Part shown: one piece after another, positions 59,379 through 64,000 of the stretch | How the letters are laid out: each line of letters starts with the position of its first letter | How positions within the stretch are numbered: the first letter of the stretch is position 1 | From: Streptomyces sp. TBY4 | GTDB lineage: Bacteria; Actinomycetota; Actinomycetes; Streptomycetales; Streptomycetaceae | Assembly: GCF_024213195.1 (NCBI RefSeq) | Contig: NZ_JANAVF010000010.1 | Span: 1-64,000 of the forward strand | Length of the DNA stretch: 64,000 nucleotides | Direction: 5' to 3' | Position numbers and translations under genes: made by a program | The notes under the pieces: model-generated | The model's database searches: none | Told to the model about the DNA's origin: nothing | Seen by the model: only the letters and a program-made list of their open reading frames with translations

Positions 59379-60783
59379 GACCGGCCCGGACCGCCCGCGC
59401 GGGGCGGCGCACCGGCTGCGCGCGGCCCTGTCCCGGCTCCGCCCGCGGTCCGTCCGCGCCCAGGCGACCCTGGGCGCGTCGGCCGTGGTGGCCCTGGCCC
59501 TCGGCGTGGCCTCCTTCGCCCTGCTCGGGGCCCTGGAGACCAACATGACCATGAGCGCCCAGGAGGATGCCGAACGGCAGGCCGTCAGGGTGGCCGCGCT
59601 GGCCGCCACCGGCCGGCTGGACCCCGTACCGCCCCCCGGCCGCGGCACGGACTTCGTCCAGGTCGTCGATGCGCAGGGCCGCGTCCTCGCGGCCAGCCCC
59701 AACCTCATCGGCCGCCCCGCCCTCGTCCCCCGACCACCCGTCGCACCCGGCACGGTCCGCGACACCTGGAAGGGCGGCCGGGTCCGCCAGGAACACCGCC
59801 AGCGCGTCGTGCAGGTCACCACCGTCACCGAGAAGGGCCTGGTCACCGTCTACGCCGGCACCTCGCTCCGGGACGCCGACACCGCCGACGCCACCATCAT
59901 GGCGGTGCTGGCCGTCGTGGTCCCGCTGCTCGTCCTGGTCGTCGCCCTGATCACCTGGCGGGTCACCGGGTGGGCCCTGCGGCCCGTCGAGGCGATCCGC
60001 GCCGAGGTCGCCGAGATCGGCGACCGCGAACTGCACCGGCGGGTGCCCGTTCCGCCCACCCGCGACGAGGTGGCCCGGCTCGCCGTCACGATGAACGCCA
60101 CCCTGGACCGGCTGGAGGCCGCCGGCATCCGCCAGCGCCGCTTCATCGCGGACGCCTCGCACGAACTGCGCAGCCCGATCACGGTGCTCCGCACCCAGCT
60201 GGAGGTCGCACAGGCCCATCCGGATCCCGAGCTGTGGGGCGAACTGGTCAGCGGCGCCCTGGAGGACACCGTACGGCTCCAGGACCTGGCGGCCGATCTG
60301 CTCCTCCTGGCCCGCCTCGACACCTCGGAACCGCCGCCGGCCGCCGCCGTCGACCTCACCGGGGTGGTCCGCGAAGCGGCCCGTACGCGCAGGGGGGAAC
60401 GCGTCCCCGTCCGTGCGGACATCGCCCCCGGGATCACGGTCCGCGGCAGCAGCATCTGGCTGTCGCGGCTCGTCACCAACCTGCTGGACAACGCCGGCCG
60501 CCACGCCGAGGAGTGCGTCGGCCTCGTCCTGCGCGTGGACGGGCCCCGGGGCGAGGCCGTCCTCGAAGTGACCGACGACGGGGCGGGCATCGCGCCCGCC
60601 GACCGCGAACGGGTCTTCGAACGCTTCACCCGGCTCGACGACGCCCGCGCCCGCGACGAGGGCGGCACGGGCCTGGGCCTGGCCATCGCCCGGGACATCG
60701 CCCTGCGCCTCGGCGGCACGCTCGCCGTCCGGGACTCCCCGAAGGGGGCCCGGCTGGTCGCCACGCTCCCGCTCGGCCCCTGA
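59371..60783 (+). CDS. Sensor histidine kinase
   Basis: This 470-aa membrane kinase is partner of the upstream regulator. Two membrane helices (about 32-54 and 170-192) enclose an external sensor domain of about 115 residues. HAMP (WRVTGWALRPVEAIRAEVAEIGD), HisKA with the phospho-His in FIADASHELRSPITVLRTQLE, and HATPase (NLLDNAGRHA, VTDDGAGIAPADRERVFERFTR, GTGLGLAI) follow. The signal is unknown; it may involve the PepSY-like membrane protein encoded divergently. GTG 59371 lies inside the regulator gene. Confidence 0.95.
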   Translation: MAETGPDRPRGAAHRLRAALSRLRPRSVRAQATLGASAVVALALGVASFALLGALETNMTMSAQEDAERQAVRVAALAATGRLDPVPPPGRGTDFVQVVDAQGRVLAASPNLIGRPALVPRPPVAPGTVRDTWKGGRVRQEHRQRVVQVTTVTEKGLVTVYAGTSLRDADTADATIMAVLAVVVPLLVLVVALITWRVTGWALRPVEAIRAEVAEIGDRELHRRVPVPPTRDEVARLAVTMNATLDRLEAAGIRQRRFIADASHELRSPITVLRTQLEVAQAHPDPELWGELVSGALEDTVRLQDLAADLLLLARLDTSEPPPAAAVDLTGVVREAARTRRGERVPVRADIAPGITVRGSSIWLSRLVTNLLDNAGRHAEECVGLVLRVDGPRGEAVLEVTDDGAGIAPADRERVFERFTRLDDARARDEGGTGLGLAIARDIALRLGGTLAVRDSPKGARLVATLPLGP

Positions 60784-60814
60784 CGGCGCCCGGGACCCCG
60801 GCAGCGGAGCCCGC

Positions 60815-62757
60815 TCAGCAGACCGGCCGGCGTCCCGCGTCCCGGGCGGCCTCCTCCTCCGCCGCGACGGGCGCGGGCAGCCCCGGGACCGGATCGGCCG
60901 GTGTCACCAGCAGGCCTTCACTGCCCGGGGGGCCGAAGAGCGGGGCGGGCTTCACGGAGACCCGGCCCGTGGAGACGGCCACCAGGGTGCCGAGGGCCGC
61001 GACGTACGCCGGGAAGCTGTCCGTGTCCCGCCGGTGGCGGGCCGGCTCCCGGTAGTCGCCGAGGGCCGGGTACCCGTCCTGCCCGGTGAGCGTGTACGAG
61101 GTGGTCACGACCCGGTACGAGGCCTCCTGCCGCAGCGGTGCACCGTCGACGAACACGTCGCCCGGCGCCACCCGGTCCCCGACGGGCCCCGCCGCGTCGA
61201 AGGAGTACCGGACGTTGCCCGACACCGCGAGCGGGGCGTAGGTGAGCACGCCGGAGGAGTCCAGGGCCCACTGCTGCTCCAGGGCGTCGTGCAGCCGGCG
61301 CCCGGTCACCTCGGCGCTGACCAGCGGGCATCCGTAGCCGACGGACCGCCAGGCCCGCTCGAAGCTGACCGGGTCGTTCAGGGCGGGGCCGGCGAGCAGA
61401 TCGGTGTTGATCACGCTGCGGCCGACGCGCGGGGCGACCGCGATGAGCGCCAGGTCCGCGCCGGCCGGGGGCTGGTGTCGAAGGAGTCGGGCGCCTGGCG
61501 GGCGGCCCACAGCGCCCAGTCGGCGACGAGGTTGCCCATGGTGGACTCCCCGGCCGCGGAGAGCCGGCGGCGGAAGGAGGCCCGCTGGCGTGCGATGACG
61601 GCCGCCCCGTGCTGCTGGGCGTAGCCGGCCCAGTGGTCGACGACCTCCTTGAGTACCGGATCGGGGGTCACGTCACGGGTGTTGGGGTGGTTGACGGAGC
61701 TGGTGAGCGCGCGGACGACCGTACCGGTGTCGGGGTCGAGCCGCAGGGTGATCTCGCCGATGATCTGCCCGTGGCAGCCGGCCTCGACGAAGGGCCGCGG
61801 CCGCCCGAGGGGATCCGGGAGCATCATGTTGAAGGCGCAGTGCCAGTGGCCGGTGACGATCGCGTCGATGTCGGGGGAGACGCACAGCGCCAGCTCGTAG
61901 GCCGGACCGCTGGGCTCGCTCCCGGAATCGAACTCGCTGCCCGCCACGGCCCCGTCGTGCATGCTGAGCACGATGGCGCCCACCCCGAGCTCCTTGAGCC
62001 GGGCGGCGCAGAGGTTGGCGGAGGTGAGCTGGTCCAGGGTGGTGAGGCCGGGCTGGAAGGAGTTCCCGAAGGACTCCGTGCCGACGACCGTCAGGTGGAT
62101 GAACCCGATGGGCAGCCGCCGCCCGTCCGGGGCGTCCACCCACTCGATGTGGTACGGGGGGAGCACGCTCTCCCCGGTCTCCGTGGCAACGGCGTTGGCG
62201 CTGTACCAGCGGAACTCGGCGCCGTGGAAGGGGGCGCCCGTCGAGTCCGGGAACGAGTTGGTGAGACCCGCCCCGTCGTAGGGGAGCCCCTGCTCCATGT
62301 GCCGGCGCAGGAAGCCGGGCGTGCGGTCGAACTCGTGGTTGCCGGCGGTCGCGAAGTCCAGGCCGAGCCGGTTCAGGGCCTCGACGGTCGGCTCGTCGGC
62401 GAGGGTGAAGGCGGGGAACTCCCAGCCGGAGAGGAGGTCGCCCGGCGCGAAGAAGAAGGAGTTGGCCCGGCCGGCCCGCAGCCGGGCGAGATGGGTGGCC
62501 ATGTAGGCGACCCCGCCGACCGCGTACGTACGGCCGCCCGCGCCGGTGATGACGGAGTCCCGGGCCGGGGCGGCGGAAAGGTAGCCGTGCAGGTCGGTGA
62601 TGTGCAGCAGTTGCACGTCCACGTACCCGGCCGCGCTCGCGGCATCGCCCGCCGCGCCGGTGGCGGCCGCCGCGGTGCCGGTGAGCGCCTTGAGACCGAC
62701 GGCCCCGGCGGCCCCCGCGGCCCGGGCCAGGAACCGGCGCCGGCCGAACTCCTCCAT
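60815..62757 (-). pseudogene. Tat-exported 5'-nucleotidase/metallophosphatase, frameshifted
   Basis: The first part (from ATG 62757) has a twin-arginine signal (FGRRRFLARAAGAAGAVGLKAL) and a metallophosphatase domain (LLHITDLHGYL, FAPGDLL, TAGNHEFDRTPGFL, VTGHWHC). Near residue 430 the frame fails in a run of five C on the coding strand (plus-strand G at 61467-61471). Adding one C links DSFDTSP to PAGADLALIAVAPRVGRSVINTDLL in the other frame, which continues as a normal 5'-nucleotidase C-terminal domain (FERAWRSVGYGCPLVSAEVTGRRLHDALEQQW) to 60815. The repaired product would be about 647 residues. Because the fault is in a homopolymer it may be a sequence error. It would hydrolyse nucleotides outside the membrane. 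Confidence 0.82.
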
Positions 62758-62932
62758 CTGCGCCCCCGTTCCGCCGGCGGGCCAACTCCCGCACGCTCAG
62801 CAGCAGTCTGTGCGCGCCCGGTGACCGTCCGTAGCGCGGCATTCGTCACCGCGGCGAAATTCCGGGGAACTTCACCCTGTCGGCGAAGGGTCCCGCTCCG
62901 TACGGCACGGAGCGGGGCGCGCGGCGGCGCGG

Positions 62933-63619
62933 TCACGGAGCGGCGTAGCGGGCCAGGAAGAGGTCGACTCCCGAGGTGACGACGCGGGTCAGCTCCGCCG
63001 GGTCGGGCGCGGTGCCGGGCGCGAAGGTGTGCACCAGCTGCGGGACGCCGACGGTGGCGGCGACGAGCTGGCGGACGGCGAGCTCGGGGTCCGGGACGCG
63101 GAGCCTTCCGCGGCGGCCCAGTTCGGTGACGGCCTCGACGAGGGGCCCGTCGTACAGGTCGTACGTGATCCCGTACCAGAGCCGGCCGATCTGGGGGAAA
63201 CGGTCGGCCTCCCCGATCACCAGGCGGCGCAGCCGCATGATGTCGGGGCGCAGCAGGAACGCGGACCGGTCGCCGGTGAGGCCGATCAGGGCGTCTCGGA
63301 GATCTACGGCCTCCACGAGGGCGGGGCCACCGGGTGGGAGGGCGCCGGGCCCGAGGCCGGCGCAGGCTTCGCGCACGCTGCCGCCGATGGCGGCGAGGAA
63401 CAGCCGCTCCTTGGTGCCGAAATGTTTGTAGACCGTCGCCTTGGAGACTCCCGAGCGGCTGGTGACCGCGTCCATGGAGGCGGCCGCGTACCCCTCGGCG
63501 AGGAACTCCGCGACGGCCGCCTCGAGGATTGCCCGGCGCTTGCGCAGGACGGAGCCGGAGGACGCGGGGACGACCGGGATGCCGTACTCGTCGGTGGCGT
63601 TCGCCGTCTCGGCTTCCAT
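62933..63619 (-). CDS. TetR-family transcriptional regulator
   Basis: The 228-aa regulator has a TetR helix-turn-helix at about 27-75 (RRAILEAAVAEFLAEGYAAASMDAVTSRSGVSKATVYKHFGTKERLFLAAI) and a C-terminal ligand domain of the AefR-like/TetR_C type (LLRPDIMRLRRLVIGEADRFPQIGRLWYGITYD). It lies between the nucleotidase gene and the lipoprotein gene on the same strand. A 14-bp inverted repeat 40 bases upstream may be its operator. The ligand is unknown. Confidence 0.92.
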   Translation of the reverse strand: MEAETANATDEYGIPVVPASSGSVLRKRRAILEAAVAEFLAEGYAAASMDAVTSRSGVSKATVYKHFGTKERLFLAAIGGSVREACAGLGPGALPPGGPALVEAVDLRDALIGLTGDRSAFLLRPDIMRLRRLVIGEADRFPQIGRLWYGITYDLYDGPLVEAVTELGRRGRLRVPDPELAVRQLVAATVGVPQLVHTFAPGTAPDPAELTRVVTSGVDLFLARYAAP

Positions 63620-63658
63620 GGGGGAGTCCTTCGTACCCGTGGGGCTGCACGCGGGGGA

Positions 63659-63705
63659 GGTGCGTACCGGGCTCAGTGTATGAACCGCGCCGCCCGGTAC
63701 GCACC
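63659..63705. repeat. Perfect 14-bp inverted repeat
   Basis: GGTGCGTACCGGGC (63659-63672) and GCCCGGTACGCACC (63692-63705) are exact complements 19 bases apart. It lies between the lipoprotein stop and the TetR start, so it could be a TetR operator pair or a terminator hairpin for the lipoprotein gene. There is no T-run. Confidence 0.75.
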
Positions 63706-63719
63706 GCGTGCGGCGCGCG

Positions 63720-64000
63720 TCAGCCCTGCGCGCCGCCGCCCTCCCTGACGGCCTCGGTGATGTCGGCCGTGTCGGCGGCCGGCGGGACCGCGATGTCCTT
63801 CGCGACGCCGAAGGACAGGAAGTCGATGTGGACGGTGACGTTCCCGAAGACCTGGTTCAGCCGCGAGGGCATGCCCTTGTCGTCGACCCACACGTCCGAG
63901 ACGAGCTCGGTCGCACCGCCCCCGTCCGCCGTGCCGAACACCGCCTTGGCGTCGCCCATCTTCTCCGCCGGGACCGTGGCCCGGTAGTGCACGGAGCTCT
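63720..64000 (-). CDS. Lipoprotein of LppX/LprG-like type, 5' end outside the window
   Basis: Only the C-terminal 93 or so residues are present; the frame continues past the end of the window, so the apparent start at 63992 is not the real one. The sequence (HYRATVPAEKMGDAKAVFGT, DVWVDDKGMPSRLNQVFGNVTVHIDFLSFGVAKDIAVPPAADTADI) matches the C-terminal half of Streptomyces lipoproteins with an LppX/LprG-like fold, which bind lipids or hydrophobic ligands outside the membrane. The N-terminal lipobox cannot be checked here. Confidence 0.65.
   Translation of the reverse strand, partial: SSVHYRATVPAEKMGDAKAVFGTADGGGATELVSDVWVDDKGMPSRLNQVFGNVTVHIDFLSFGVAKDIAVPPAADTADITEAVREGGGAQG

Noticed and set aside
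1..64000. CRISPR arrays, insertion sequences, integrase genes and standard tRNA or rRNA genes
   Set aside because: No regularly spaced repeats, transposase or integrase motifs, or canonical tRNA/rRNA sequences were seen on either strand.

Overview
The window is high-GC actinobacterial DNA and almost certainly comes from a Streptomyces chromosome. It carries a complete type II polyketide spore-pigment (whiE) cluster, a rodlin, a short chaplin, a six-gene conservon with two P450s, and a family 19 chitinase with DasR-type operator repeats. Codon usage is typical throughout except around 31,980-33,610, where the sequence is less GC-biased and looks decayed.

Layout. 1-140 is a long imperfect hairpin repeat. 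0.2-3.4 kb holds a GntR/UTRA regulator, a DUF4265 protein and a tmpA/tmpB-like phosphonate-oxidation pair whose tmpB is frameshifted. 3.5-10 kb holds a DUF2330 protein, a PAP2 phosphatase, a zinc alcohol dehydrogenase, a 41-aa secreted peptide, a DUF4232 lipoprotein and two overlapping ATP-grasp ligases. 10.2-15.8 kb is the conservon cvnABCDEF. 15.9-17.0 kb contains a conserved gene also known from phages, followed by two tandem RNAs that fold as circularly permuted tRNAs and resemble bacterial Y RNAs (YrlA). I consider this the most interesting part of the window. 17-24 kb has an ECF sigma/anti-sigma pair, DUF1996, ABM and DUF1838 proteins, a proline iminopeptidase and a subtilase. 24-29.5 kb has a large LuxR (LAL) regulator, the chitinase, the rodlin, a DUF5302 protein and MarR. 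29.6-33.6 kb has an MFS exporter, a HutD-like protein and the decayed stretch.

33.6-40.7 kb carries a multimodular secreted glucanase (probably GH87), a radical-copper oxidase of the GlxA type, DUF4360 and DUF6204 proteins and an orphan acyl-CoA carboxylase epsilon subunit. 40.76-48.1 kb is whiE: a divergent hydroxylase (ORFVIII), then ORFI, cupin, KS-alpha, KS-beta, ACP and two cyclases, nearly all translationally coupled. 48.2-50 kb has an orphan LacI regulator with its palindromic operator and an RDD protein. 50.3-54.8 kb resembles the mycobacterial SigK locus: fasciclin lipoprotein, membrane-anchored molybdopterin oxidoreductase, SigK-like sigma and RskA-like anti-sigma, with a chaplin embedded. 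A SigK-like promoter sits exactly where it would give a leaderless oxidoreductase mRNA. 54.9-64 kb has an amidohydrolase, a FadD-like ligase, a collagen-repeat/PepSY-like membrane protein divergent from an OmpR-type two-component system, a frameshifted Tat-exported 5'-nucleotidase, a TetR regulator and a lipoprotein cut by the window end.

The two frameshifts (about 2013 and 61467-61471) are each explained by one missing C on the coding strand, so assembly or sequencing error must be excluded before either gene is called dead. Family names are from memory of conserved motifs; no database was searched.
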